Shown piece after piece: positions 43,437 to 51,368 of a stretch of DNA of 64,000 bases; position 1 is the stretch's first letter; each line of letters starts with the position of its first letter. The notes beneath the pieces are model-generated. The model searched no databases. It was not told where the DNA came from and was given only the letters and a program-made list of their open reading frames with translations. Origin of the DNA: Sulfurimonas sp. (lineage in GTDB: Bacteria; Campylobacterota; Campylobacteria; Campylobacterales; Sulfurimonadaceae); assembly GCA_011391635.1 (NCBI GenBank), contig JAABQD010000007.1, positions 1-64,000 on the forward strand, written 5' to 3'. The position numbers and the translations under genes were made by a program.

Positions 43437-44059
43437 TATCCGTAAATCTCTTCTATTTTTTTATCGATTAGCATTTTGAGACTCTCGATAGCTTCATCTT
43501 TTGTAAGTATATAAATACTGCTATTTATTTGTTGATCTTTAAACTCTAGAATTGTACTAATTATAATAATTTTTGAGTAGTGTGTAACATCATTGATATT
43601 AATAATCGAATGAGCATCCACAAACTGAGATGAAGGAACAAAAAACTGCACACCCGTATCAAGTTCTTGAGTTAAGCGACTCACGATAGTAGATGTTAAA
43701 ATATTAGTCAGTTCTATAACGGCATCATTCACATCGTCATCTGTACAATTTTCTATATCGTAAAGATGTTTTCCCAAGTTTTGTGCAGAGCCTTCACTCA
43801 TCACAAACATGCACTCCCCACCAAATTTTCCAGTAAAGAGTTGCTTTGTCACATAATACATCGATGTCAAATCTATAGTTGCATTGACCTTTGGTATCAA
43901 TTTATCACTATCACAGATATCAATTCGTGGAATATGCATCGTCGCAAACGCACCCAAAAGATTCGCTAAATTTGCAGTCGCTGCACCGATGGAAACATTC
44001 ATGAACTCTTTTAAAGCATCAATTTGGTCTTCATTAAATTCTATATTCAAAATTGCCAC
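43436..44059 (-). CDS. CheC-family phosphatase-like protein
   Basis: 207 residues with both CheC/CheX/FliY active-site motifs of the E-x2-N type: EFMNVSIGAATANLANLL near residue 17 and IELTNILTSTIVSRL near 115. CheC-type enzymes dephosphorylate CheY-P. The gene lies three bases after a single-domain CheY-like gene and overlaps the diguanylate cyclase, so it probably resets that receiver. The CheC branch is more likely than CheX because two active sites are present. Confidence 0.82.
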   Translation of the reverse strand: MAILNIEFNEDQIDALKEFMNVSIGAATANLANLLGAFATMHIPRIDICDSDKLIPKVNATIDLTSMYYVTKQLFTGKFGGECMFVMSEGSAQNLGKHLYDIENCTDDDVNDAVIELTNILTSTIVSRLTQELDTGVQFFVPSSQFVDAHSIININDVTHYSKIIIISTILEFKDQQINSSIYILTKDEAIESLKMLIDKKIEEIYG

Positions 44060-44062
44060 CCT

Positions 44063-44428
44063 CTATATCAACAAATCTTGCTGAAAAATCTGTAACATTT
44101 TCTCTTCATTAATTGGTTTAGGATACATATTTTTAGCACCAGCGAGAAGAACTCTTTGTTTCGCCTCATCTTGGATATCTGCACTAATAACAATGACTTG
44201 AGCATCTTTATCAATTGCTATTATTTGCTTGAGTGCTTCAAAACCATCCATCACAGGCATGGTTAAATCTAAAAATACTACTCGCGGATTCTCTTGTCTA
44301 AATATTTCAACCGCCTCGAGACCATTTTCTGCATGGAACAATTCAGCATTTGGCTCAACTTCTTTAAGACTTTTAACAACACCCATTCTAGCGAGTTTTG
44401 AGTCATCCACAATCAAAATTTTCAACAA
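44063..44428 (-). CDS. CheY-like single-domain response regulator
   Basis: 121 residues, receiver domain only: ILIVDDSKLARMGV (acidic pair), phospho-acceptor Asp in VVFLDLTMPVMDG, Ser in VISADIQ and Lys in MYPKPINEE. It is the first gene of the CheY-CheC-diguanylate cyclase unit. The cognate kinase is not in the window. The output is presumably protein-protein contact, with the cyclase or the flagellar/chemotaxis machinery. The 81 bases upstream, to the dCMP deaminase stop, show nothing notable. Confidence 0.92.
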   Translation of the reverse strand: MLKILIVDDSKLARMGVVKSLKEVEPNAELFHAENGLEAVEIFRQENPRVVFLDLTMPVMDGFEALKQIIAIDKDAQVIVISADIQDEAKQRVLLAGAKNMYPKPINEEKMLQIFQQDLLI

Positions 44429-44509
44429 ATACCCCTTTTTCTAGCTTGTTCTGTAATACAAACATGATACCACAATTGTATGATATTTTTCATTAAGTTG
44501 ATTTTGACC

Positions 44510-44944
44510 TCAGGAGAGCTTCTCAATACTTACACCATTATCTTTCAAAAATTTTGAAATTTTTTCTGAGTGTGTATGCTCGTAAGGTTTTGCATATACA
44601 ATTCTTTTAATGCCACTCGCAATAAGATTTTTACTACATTCACTACATGGCTCAAGTGTTACATAAATAGTAGCACCCTCAATAGAAATTCCTTTTCTTG
44701 CTGCCCAAATTATCGCATTCATCTCAGCATGAATCTCATATGTTTTGGACCATTCATGATGCTCTGAGGTGTAATTACCATCCCAATGTTCTGAACAATT
44801 GATATATCCCGCCGGTGTGCCGTTGTACCCTGTACTTAAAATTCTTCCATCTTTTACTATGACCGCTCCAACCTGCTTAGAAACACACTTTGAAGCTTTC
44901 GCTAACTCTGTAGCAATATTTATAAAATTCGTATCACTTAACAT
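44510..44944 (-). CDS. dCMP deaminase (ComEB-like)
   Basis: 144 residues from ATG 44944, with AAGGAG 10 bases upstream; an in-frame TTG at 44953 sits too close to that site. The zinc site is HAEMNAI (His and catalytic Glu) with PCSECSKNL (two Cys). LSTGYNGTPAGYINC is typical of dCMP deaminases. It deaminates dCMP to dUMP for dTTP synthesis. It is divergent from accB across a 120-base promoter region. Confidence 0.9.
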   Translation of the reverse strand: MLSDTNFINIATELAKASKCVSKQVGAVIVKDGRILSTGYNGTPAGYINCSEHWDGNYTSEHHEWSKTYEIHAEMNAIIWAARKGISIEGATIYVTLEPCSECSKNLIASGIKRIVYAKPYEHTHSEKISKFLKDNGVSIEKLS

Positions 44945-45064
44945 TTTGCTCAAACTCCTTTTAATTTTACTTTTAAGTCTCTCATTTTCATTTCTTAAAA
45001 TATTATTATTACTATAATTATGCTATTATATCGCAAAATTACATATATTTTGGAGTCTCTTCCC

Positions 45065-45517
45065 ATGGATACAAAACAGATAAAAGCATTAATGCGAGAA
45101 TTCGATGAAAGTGGTCTTTCTAAACTTAAAATAAAACAAAATGATTTTTCAATTGAACTTGAAAAAGCAACAGGCTTAGTTGCGGCACCTATACATGCAC
45201 CTCTTGCGGTTGCGGCACCAATACAACAAGCTCCTGCCACAGTCGCTACACCATCTTCTGCACCAGCTGAAATAAGCGGTGATGCTATCTTGTCTCCAAT
45301 GGTTGGAACATACTACTCTTCTCCATCTCCAGACTCTCCAGAATTTGTAAAAGTTGGTGATACAGTAAAAAAAGGGCAAGTTGTAGCAATTTTGGAAGCT
45401 ATGAAAATCATGAATGAGCTTGAAGCAGATTTTGATTGTAAAATCCTAAAGATTTTAGCATCAAATGGTCAAGCGGTTGAATACGATATGCCACTATTTA
45501 TAGTAGAAAAGATATAA
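45065..45517 (+). CDS. accB: AccB, biotin carboxyl carrier protein of acetyl-CoA carboxylase
   Basis: 150 residues from ATG 45065 (MDTKQIKALMREF); the longer frame from 45020 is not used because TGGAG lies upstream of 45065. An N-terminal helix region is joined by an Ala/Pro linker (55-75) to the biotinyl domain with LEAMKIMNELEAD, where Lys is the biotin site. It is followed after 4 bases by accC. Together they carboxylate biotin for fatty-acid synthesis. Confidence 0.96.
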   Translation: MDTKQIKALMREFDESGLSKLKIKQNDFSIELEKATGLVAAPIHAPLAVAAPIQQAPATVATPSSAPAEISGDAILSPMVGTYYSSPSPDSPEFVKVGDTVKKGQVVAILEAMKIMNELEADFDCKILKILASNGQAVEYDMPLFIVEKI

Positions 45518-45521
45518 ATTT

Positions 45522-46862
45522 ATGCGAGAAATAAAAAGAATATTAGTTGCTAATCGTGGAGAAATTGCTCTTCGTGCGATTAGAACAATCAAAGAAATGG
45601 GCAAAGAAGCCGTTGCAGTCTATTCAAAGGCTGATAAAGGAAGTGAGTATCTCAAACTAGCAGATGCTTCAATTTGTATCGGTGATGGACCAAGTGCTAA
45701 AAGCTACCTAAATATTCCTGCAATTATTTCGGCTGCTGAAATTAGTCAATGTGATGCTATTTTCCCAGGCTATGGCTTTTTAAGTGAAAATCAACATTTT
45801 GTTGAAATTTGTACACACCACGATATCAAATTTATCGGACCAACTCCAGAAGTCATGGTTTTAATGAGCGACAAATCAAAAGCTAAAGATGTCATGATTG
45901 CCGCAGGTGTTCCTGTTGTTCCAGGAAGTGATGGAGCCATTAGTGATATAGCAGATGCAAAAAAAAGAGCCAAAGAGGTTGGATATCCAGTTATTCTTAA
46001 AGCTGCTCAAGGTGGCGGTGGTCGCGGTATGCGTGTTGTTGAAGAAGAAAGCTATCTAGAAAATGCATTTCTTGCAGCTGAGAGTGAAGCAATTACAGCT
46101 TTTGGCGATGGCACAATTTATATGGAAAAATTTATAAAAAATCCTCGTCATATTGAAGTACAAGTCATGGCAGACGCACATGGAAATGCAATTCATATAG
46201 GTGAGCGAGATTGTTCTATGCAACGCCGTCATCAAAAACTTATCGAAGAGTCTCCAGCAGTTGTTCTCACTCCTGAGGTAAGAGCAAAATTACATGAATC
46301 AGCTATTCGTGCTACTAAATTTATAAAGTATGAAGGTGCAGGTACTTTTGAGTATCTTTTAGACGCAAATCTTGACTTTTATTTTATGGAGATGAATACA
46401 AGACTTCAAGTAGAACACTGTGTCTCAGAGATGGTAAGTGATTTAGACCTTATTAAAATGATGATTGAAATCGCAGAAGGCAAAGAGCTTCCACCACAAG
46501 AGAGTATCCATTTAAAAGGTCACTCTATTGAGTGTCGTATTACAGCAGAAGATCCTATCAAATTTTTACCATGCCCAGGTAAAATTATCTCTTGGATTGC
46601 ACCAGGTGGTAAAGATGTTCGTATAGATTCTCACGCACATGCTGGTTATACTGTACCTATGATTTATGATTCAATGATTGGAAAACTTATAGTATATGGA
46701 AAAACAAGGGAAGAAGCTATTGCAAGAATGCATAGAGCTTTAAGTGAATTCACTATTACAGGTATTAAAACAACTATACCATTTCATCTCAAAATGATGG
46801 AAAACGAAGATTTTAAATCAAACAACTTCAATACAAAATATTTAGAAAATTATAACGGTTAA
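45522..46862 (+). CDS. accC: AccC, biotin carboxylase subunit of acetyl-CoA carboxylase
   Basis: 446 residues, normal length. Features: ILVANRGEIALRAIRTIKEMG, the ATP-grasp glycine loop KAAQGGGGRGMRVV, HIEVQVMAD, ERDCSMQRRHQKLIEE, and MEMNTRLQVEHCVSEM with the catalytic Arg. It catalyses ATP-dependent carboxylation of the AccB biotin. The gene carries no copy of the 10-mer repeat and is part of the 9.5-kb stretch without one. Confidence 0.97.
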   Translation: MREIKRILVANRGEIALRAIRTIKEMGKEAVAVYSKADKGSEYLKLADASICIGDGPSAKSYLNIPAIISAAEISQCDAIFPGYGFLSENQHFVEICTHHDIKFIGPTPEVMVLMSDKSKAKDVMIAAGVPVVPGSDGAISDIADAKKRAKEVGYPVILKAAQGGGGRGMRVVEEESYLENAFLAAESEAITAFGDGTIYMEKFIKNPRHIEVQVMADAHGNAIHIGERDCSMQRRHQKLIEESPAVVLTPEVRAKLHESAIRATKFIKYEGAGTFEYLLDANLDFYFMEMNTRLQVEHCVSEMVSDLDLIKMMIEIAEGKELPPQESIHLKGHSIECRITAEDPIKFLPCPGKIISWIAPGGKDVRIDSHAHAGYTVPMIYDSMIGKLIVYGKTREEAIARMHRALSEFTITGIKTTIPFHLKMMENEDFKSNNFNTKYLENYNG

Positions 46863-46875
46863 CTCTAACCGTTAT
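46852..46875. terminator. Stem-loop at the end of accC
   Basis: ATAACGGTTA (46852-46861) pairs with TAACCGTTAT (46866-46875), a perfect 10-bp stem with a 4-base loop overlapping the accC stop codon. The A-run after it means there is no U-tract for accC transcripts, so its strength as an intrinsic terminator is uncertain. Confidence 0.55.
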
Positions 46876-46885
46876 AAAAAAAGAA

Positions 46886-46902
46886 GGTAGTCTAAGACTA
46901 CC
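46886..46902 (-). terminator. Intrinsic terminator of the cytochrome c gene
   Basis: On the minus strand GGTAGTC-TTA-GACTACC is followed by TTCTTTTTTT. The stem covers the stop codon of the cytochrome gene (46898-46900). Confidence 0.7.
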
Positions 46903-47287
46903 AACCTCTTACTATTGCATGACAACGCGTACAATCACGAATTACATCTGAATGTACAGAAGCAGCTTCTAGCATACTGTTTTGTGAAAGATATGCATTC
47001 ATTGACTCTAAGTCATTTTTCAAATGCTGTGCACTCAAAAGTGTAACACCTACAAGCTGTTTTTTGTTCTCAGGTAGGTAAGCCGCAACAGACTGTTTAT
47101 CATGAAACATCTTATTTGATTCTTCTATTTTAGCGACCCCACTCATTACCATTGTCTTATTGTTATACAAAAAACCATCTTGAATCTCTAAGAGACCATC
47201 TCTCATTACCTTCATATTCGCACCAATATCACTCGCTTGTAATCCAAGTGCAGCCAATAAGCTCAAACTAATTACTAATTTTTTCAT
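46898..47287 (-). CDS. Periplasmic monohaem cytochrome c (cytochrome c'-like)
   Basis: 129 residues with a signal peptide (cleavage after residue 18 or so). A mostly helical body follows and a single haem site CTRCH lies ten residues from the C-terminus, the placement seen in four-helix cytochrome c' and c-556 types. A likely axial Met is in the first helix (NMKVM). Electron partner unknown. It is divergent from the receiver-GGDEF gene across 126 bases that should hold both promoters. Confidence 0.85.
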   Translation of the reverse strand: MKKLVISLSLLAALGLQASDIGANMKVMRDGLLEIQDGFLYNNKTMVMSGVAKIEESNKMFHDKQSVAAYLPENKKQLVGVTLLSAQHLKNDLESMNAYLSQNSMLEAASVHSDVIRDCTRCHAIVRGW

Positions 47288-47413
47288 CTCTCACCCTTAT
47301 CTAAATATAATTGATTTAATAATATCCAAACTAATCTTAAATTTTTATCTTTTTATAATTTATAATAAAGTTTACTTTATATATACTCTCACAATTTACG
47401 AAAAAGGATTAAA

Positions 47414-48331
47414 ATGATTGATTGTCATGAACATACCATCCACATTGTTGATGACAGCAAACTTATACTTGTTGCTTTAACCAATACTCTCAAACCTCAA
47501 GGCTACAATGTTACCTATTCCATGAATGGGCAAGATGCGATAGAATCAATTCAAAAAAATAGACCCTCTCTTATTGTTTTGGATGTAGAGATGCCAATAA
47601 TGGATGGGTATGAAACAATAAAAAAACTTAAAAGTAACAATGAAACTTTGAATATCCCTGTTATTTTTCATACAACTCTTACGCAACCAGAAGTTATTAA
47701 GCAACTCTTTCAACTGGGTGCTTCAGACTATATTGCTAAACCTTTCATAGCAGAAGAGCTTCTTGAGAGAATAGCAAAAGAGATTAAAAATATTAACTTA
47801 CAAAATCAACTCAAAGACAAAATGTCTAAACTTGCCGATGTTATCTCTCGCGACACACTTACAAGAAGCTATAACAGAATTTATATTACTTCTGTCATAA
47901 ATAGACGAATGCATATGATAGAGCGAAAGAATGAAGATATTTTTTCACTGATGTATGTCGATATAGATAATTTTAATAAGTTCAATACACTCAATGGCTT
48001 TGTGCAATCCGACAGAGCACTCCAAAGATTTTCAAAGGTATTGCAATCTTCTCTTCGTGAAAATGATATATTATCACGCTGGGAAGGAGATAAATTTATT
48101 GTACTTCTCCCACATTTAACAAATAAATCTCTTCAACTCATTGCAGAAAAAATTATGTTAAACATCTCAAAAACAGCATTCTCTCCTACAATCGGGCTGA
48201 GCTGTAGCATTGCAATGATTAAGGTAAGTATGGCTGAAGATATCAGTGAACTTCTCAAAAAGCTCAAAAATAAGATGAAAGAGATTAAACAGATTAAAAA
48301 AGGCTCTATCTCAATGATAGAGCGATTGTAA
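47414..48331 (+). CDS. Receiver protein with degenerate GGDEF domain, likely c-di-GMP effector
   Basis: 305 residues: receiver (1-125) with acidic pair in HIVDDSK, Asp57 (LIVLDVEMP) and K109 (YIAKPF), then a GGDEF fold (145-305). The active-site signature reads EGDKF (224-228) in place of GGDEF, so cyclase activity is unlikely. The inhibitory-site motif RxxD (R215-D218) is kept at the normal distance of five residues. That pattern fits a c-di-GMP-binding effector controlled by phosphorylation. Confidence 0.85.
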   Translation: MIDCHEHTIHIVDDSKLILVALTNTLKPQGYNVTYSMNGQDAIESIQKNRPSLIVLDVEMPIMDGYETIKKLKSNNETLNIPVIFHTTLTQPEVIKQLFQLGASDYIAKPFIAEELLERIAKEIKNINLQNQLKDKMSKLADVISRDTLTRSYNRIYITSVINRRMHMIERKNEDIFSLMYVDIDNFNKFNTLNGFVQSDRALQRFSKVLQSSLRENDILSRWEGDKFIVLLPHLTNKSLQLIAEKIMLNISKTAFSPTIGLSCSIAMIKVSMAEDISELLKKLKNKMKEIKQIKKGSISMIERL

Positions 48332-48344
48332 GACCTAAACTAGA

Positions 48345-49184
48345 CTACGGCATTCTCAATATTTTAATATCTGCTCCGATACGAAGTCGTGCAAAATAGT
48401 CACTCAAAACTTGCTCTCTTTTTTGAGCCATTAAATGGTTTGCTATTTGATCTTTTAAACTCTCCAGCTTAGCATTTTTATCATACACAGCCTCTTTCAT
48501 AAAAAAACAGAGAAAGCCACCATTCGTATCGGGAATAATTTGTGTAAATTGATTTTTAGATGTATTTTCAAGCAATGACACCAACTCTGGCGTCAATCTA
48601 TTGTATGGCAACTCCTGCTCACTTCTTTGTACTTCGAGCGAAGTCATCATTGGATTTGTTTGAATTTCTTGCAATTTTGCTCTATTTTTTGATTCATAAA
48701 TAACAACTCGAAATGCATTAGGATGTACAAAACTATCTTTATGAAGTTTATAATACTCTTCTATCTCTGCATCACTTGGTTGTGCCATCTGTGCATAAGC
48801 TATGGATGCATAAAGTTTTTGACTGAGAAGTTTATTTTTTACACTCTCTTTGACCTCTGAAGAGCTTAAGCCATTCGAGTTTCTTACAGCTTCATAAAAC
48901 TCACCCACACTGAGTCTATTTCTCGATGCAGTATTTTTTATATCTTCATACACCTCTTCACTCGTCACATCAAGACCTCTCTCACGCATCTCAATTTGCT
49001 CAAGTTTTTTACGGATTAAGCTATCTGCTGCTGTTTTTTTATCAGCCTTAGATGTTTGCATCTCATTTTTTATATCCAAAGTAGTAATCGATTCACCCTT
49101 GACAACAATAGCAACACCGCCAACAATCTCAGCACTCAAAGACGCGACACAAACAAGAGTTAAAAATATTTTATACATATTCAT
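48345..49184 (-). CDS. SurA-like periplasmic chaperone / peptidyl-prolyl isomerase
   Basis: 279 residues with a signal peptide (cleavage near 18) and a SurA N-terminal-type helical region (VAIVVKGESITTLDIKNEM...RKKLEQIEMRERGLDVT). A parvulin-like segment follows from about residue 150 (EEYYKLHKDSF...VVIYESKNRAKLQEI). The isomerase core is short and some parvulin active-site residues are not evident, so chaperone function may dominate. It probably escorts outer-membrane proteins such as the barrel and TonB receptor in this window. Confidence 0.82.
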   Translation of the reverse strand: MNMYKIFLTLVCVASLSAEIVGGVAIVVKGESITTLDIKNEMQTSKADKKTAADSLIRKKLEQIEMRERGLDVTSEEVYEDIKNTASRNRLSVGEFYEAVRNSNGLSSSEVKESVKNKLLSQKLYASIAYAQMAQPSDAEIEEYYKLHKDSFVHPNAFRVVIYESKNRAKLQEIQTNPMMTSLEVQRSEQELPYNRLTPELVSLLENTSKNQFTQIIPDTNGGFLCFFMKEAVYDKNAKLESLKDQIANHLMAQKREQVLSDYFARLRIGADIKILRMP

Positions 49185-49272
49185 TCACTTTATAAAAATT
49201 TAAGGTTATATTTTACCCTTTCTTAACCAATATTTGCCTAAAATTCGACAATTATTTATAAAAGGTATTTCT

Positions 49273-50661
49273 ATGATTGTTACTCGCTTTGCTCCAAGTC
49301 CTACGGGCTATCTTCACATCGGTGGTCTAAGAACTGCTCTTTTTTCTTATCTCTGGGCTAAAAAAAACAGTGGTAAATTTTTTCTTCGTATAGAAGACAC
49401 CGACAAAGCAAGAAACTCCGTTGAAGCCGCAGAAGCGATTGTAAAAGCCTTTGATTGGCTAGGTCTTTCGTACGATGGCGAAGTAATCTATCAATCTTCT
49501 CGAGATGAAATTTACGCAAAATACATCAAGCAACTCCTTGATGAGGGCAAAGCATACTACTGCTACATGAGCAAAGAGGAACTCGCAGAGCTTCGTGAAT
49601 CTCAAATGGCAGCAAAAGAGCGAACCATGTACAACGGAAAATATCGTGATTTTAACGGTACACCTCCAGAGGGAATTGCACCGGCTATCCGTATCAAAGC
49701 ACCTCAAAGCGGAACAATTACTGTAAAAGACAGAGTCAAAGGAGATGTTGTTTTTAACGCACTCGATATTCTTGATGATTTTGTCATTGCCAGAGCAGAT
49801 GGAAGCCCAACTTACAACTTTGTGGTAGCGGTCGATGACGCACTGATGGGTGTCAATGAAGTTATCCGTGGAGATGACCACCTCTCAAACACACCAAAGC
49901 AGATAGTTGTCTATGAGGCACTCGGTTTTACAATACCAAACTTTTACCATGTTCCGATGATTCACAATCACGAAGGCAAAAAACTGAGCAAACGCGATGG
50001 GGCTACCGATGTTATGGCGTATAAAGAGATGGGCTACACACCTGAGGCACTTTTGAACTTTTTGGTTCGTTTGGGCTGGAGTTATGGGGATCAAGAGATA
50101 TTTTCAATGGCTGAAATGCAAGAGCTTTTTGACCCAAAAAATATCAACAAATCTGCATCTATTTACAATACAGAAAAGCTTGACTGGCTCAATGCACACT
50201 ATATTAAAAACACTCCAAACAGTGAACTTGCAGAACTTCTCACAGAGTATGGTCTGATTCTCACTTCACACGACAAAAAAGAGATACTTTTAGACGCTAT
50301 CAAAGAGAGAGCAAAAACACTCAAAGAACTTGCAGAACTTGCAAAAGAGATTTTAGAAACACCTACGGTTTATGATGAAAAAGCGGTAAAAAAAGCTTTT
50401 AAAGAGGATAGTGTTGCTGTTTTGAATGCTTTTGGAGCAAAACTCACAAACGCAAACGAGCTTCATCTCCCAAGCGATTTTCATAAACTCATGGAAGAGG
50501 TAGTAGCTGAGATGAACATCGGTTTTGGCAAAATCGGTCAGCCTCTTCGTATCGCACTACTGGGAAAACTCTCAGGTCCAGGACTGGACAGCGTGATGGC
50601 GATTATTGGTAAAAATGAGACTCTACTGAGAATTGCTGGGGTTATTGCCGTACACGCATAA
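49273..50661 (+). CDS. gltX: Glutamyl-tRNA synthetase
   Basis: 462 residues from ATG 49273 (MIVTRFAPSPTG), with AAAGG upstream; the longer frame from 49234 adds an unrelated peptide. Class I motifs: HIGGLRTALFSYLWAK (HIGH box) and KLSKRDG (KMSKS box). Campylobacterota commonly have two GltX paralogues, so it could be the discriminating or the Gln-tRNA-charging form; sequence alone does not decide. It ends at the triple-repeat hairpin. Confidence 0.96.
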   Translation: MIVTRFAPSPTGYLHIGGLRTALFSYLWAKKNSGKFFLRIEDTDKARNSVEAAEAIVKAFDWLGLSYDGEVIYQSSRDEIYAKYIKQLLDEGKAYYCYMSKEELAELRESQMAAKERTMYNGKYRDFNGTPPEGIAPAIRIKAPQSGTITVKDRVKGDVVFNALDILDDFVIARADGSPTYNFVVAVDDALMGVNEVIRGDDHLSNTPKQIVVYEALGFTIPNFYHVPMIHNHEGKKLSKRDGATDVMAYKEMGYTPEALLNFLVRLGWSYGDQEIFSMAEMQELFDPKNINKSASIYNTEKLDWLNAHYIKNTPNSELAELLTEYGLILTSHDKKEILLDAIKERAKTLKELAELAKEILETPTVYDEKAVKKAFKEDSVAVLNAFGAKLTNANELHLPSDFHKLMEEVVAEMNIGFGKIGQPLRIALLGKLSGPGLDSVMAIIGKNETLLRIAGVIAVHA

Positions 50662-50667
50662 ATTTAT

Positions 50668-50711
50668 TTCCACATGCCAAGCTTCTTGGCATGTGGAACT
50701 TCCACATGCCA
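50668..50711. repeat. Three copies of the 10-mer as overlapping perfect hairpins between convergent genes
   Basis: Copies at 50670-50679, 50687-50696 (inverted) and 50702-50711 fill the gap between the gltX and Nudix stop codons. The first two form a perfect 14-bp stem (50668-50681 with 50685-50698, loop CTT). The second and third form an alternative 11-bp stem (50687-50697 with 50701-50711, loop ACT). The two stems exclude each other. No U-tract follows on either strand. Confidence 0.95.
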
Positions 50712-51290
50712 CTATTTCACTTCGATACCAAAAACCTCATCCAACAAAATTAACAACTCATTTTTAGAAGAACCTGCAAAACTATTGTTCAAAAAGTGAT
50801 TAATTCCCTTTCCTGCGTGTTGCACAAGAGGAATAATTTTTATTCCTGTTATCTCAGACATAAAATGTGATTTATCTCCCTCTTCATAAGCATGAAGCAA
50901 GATAGAACGAGCAAAGTTGTTGAGGATGTGATAGTAGATATGCAAGAATTCCGCTTCTTGGACTTCAAGCCCATAAAGATGCGTCGCTATTTTCCACTCG
51001 TGCGAAGCGATAGGACGGACTTTGTCAGGCTTGATGTTGATGCCTATCTCCTCCTTGACCTCTCGCACAAGAGCATCTAAAAGTTCTTCGCCCTCATCCA
51101 CAGTCCCTCCTGGAAAGCCCATGCGTCCATCCCATCTGTCTATCATTATGATTGCAGGACACTTCATACTTTTAATGTCATCATTAAAATATTTCCAAGG
51201 GGATATTTCGTTTACATATATCACCAAAAAAACGGCGTTTTTCTTATCTCTGTAAAAGTCGCCAAACTCTACTCTTTTCATATCACTCAA
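50712..51290 (-). CDS. Nudix hydrolase resembling metazoan NUDT16 (U8 snoRNA-decapping type)
   Basis: 192 residues. The Nudix box is GFPGGTVDEGEELLD...REVKEEIG with the RE-x2-EE core intact. Flanking sequence resembles the eukaryotic NUDT16 family from memory: AIIMIDRWDGRMGFPGG just before the box and GINHFLNNSFAGSSKNELL near the end, compared with human FDGRLGFPGG and LPTFLENSFIGSAREQLL. NUDT16 removes RNA caps and hydrolyses (d)IDP. A housekeeping nucleotide or RNA 5'-end cleaner is therefore likely. Its stop codon touches the repeat hairpins. Confidence 0.85.
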   Translation of the reverse strand: MSDMKRVEFGDFYRDKKNAVFLVIYVNEISPWKYFNDDIKSMKCPAIIMIDRWDGRMGFPGGTVDEGEELLDALVREVKEEIGINIKPDKVRPIASHEWKIATHLYGLEVQEAEFLHIYYHILNNFARSILLHAYEEGDKSHFMSEITGIKIIPLVQHAGKGINHFLNNSFAGSSKNELLILLDEVFGIEVK

Positions 51291-51368
51291 AGTTGCTCTT
51301 TATAAAAAATTTGTGAAATTTTACATCAAAATAAGCCACTTTACTCATAGCAAAGCTATAATACACAC

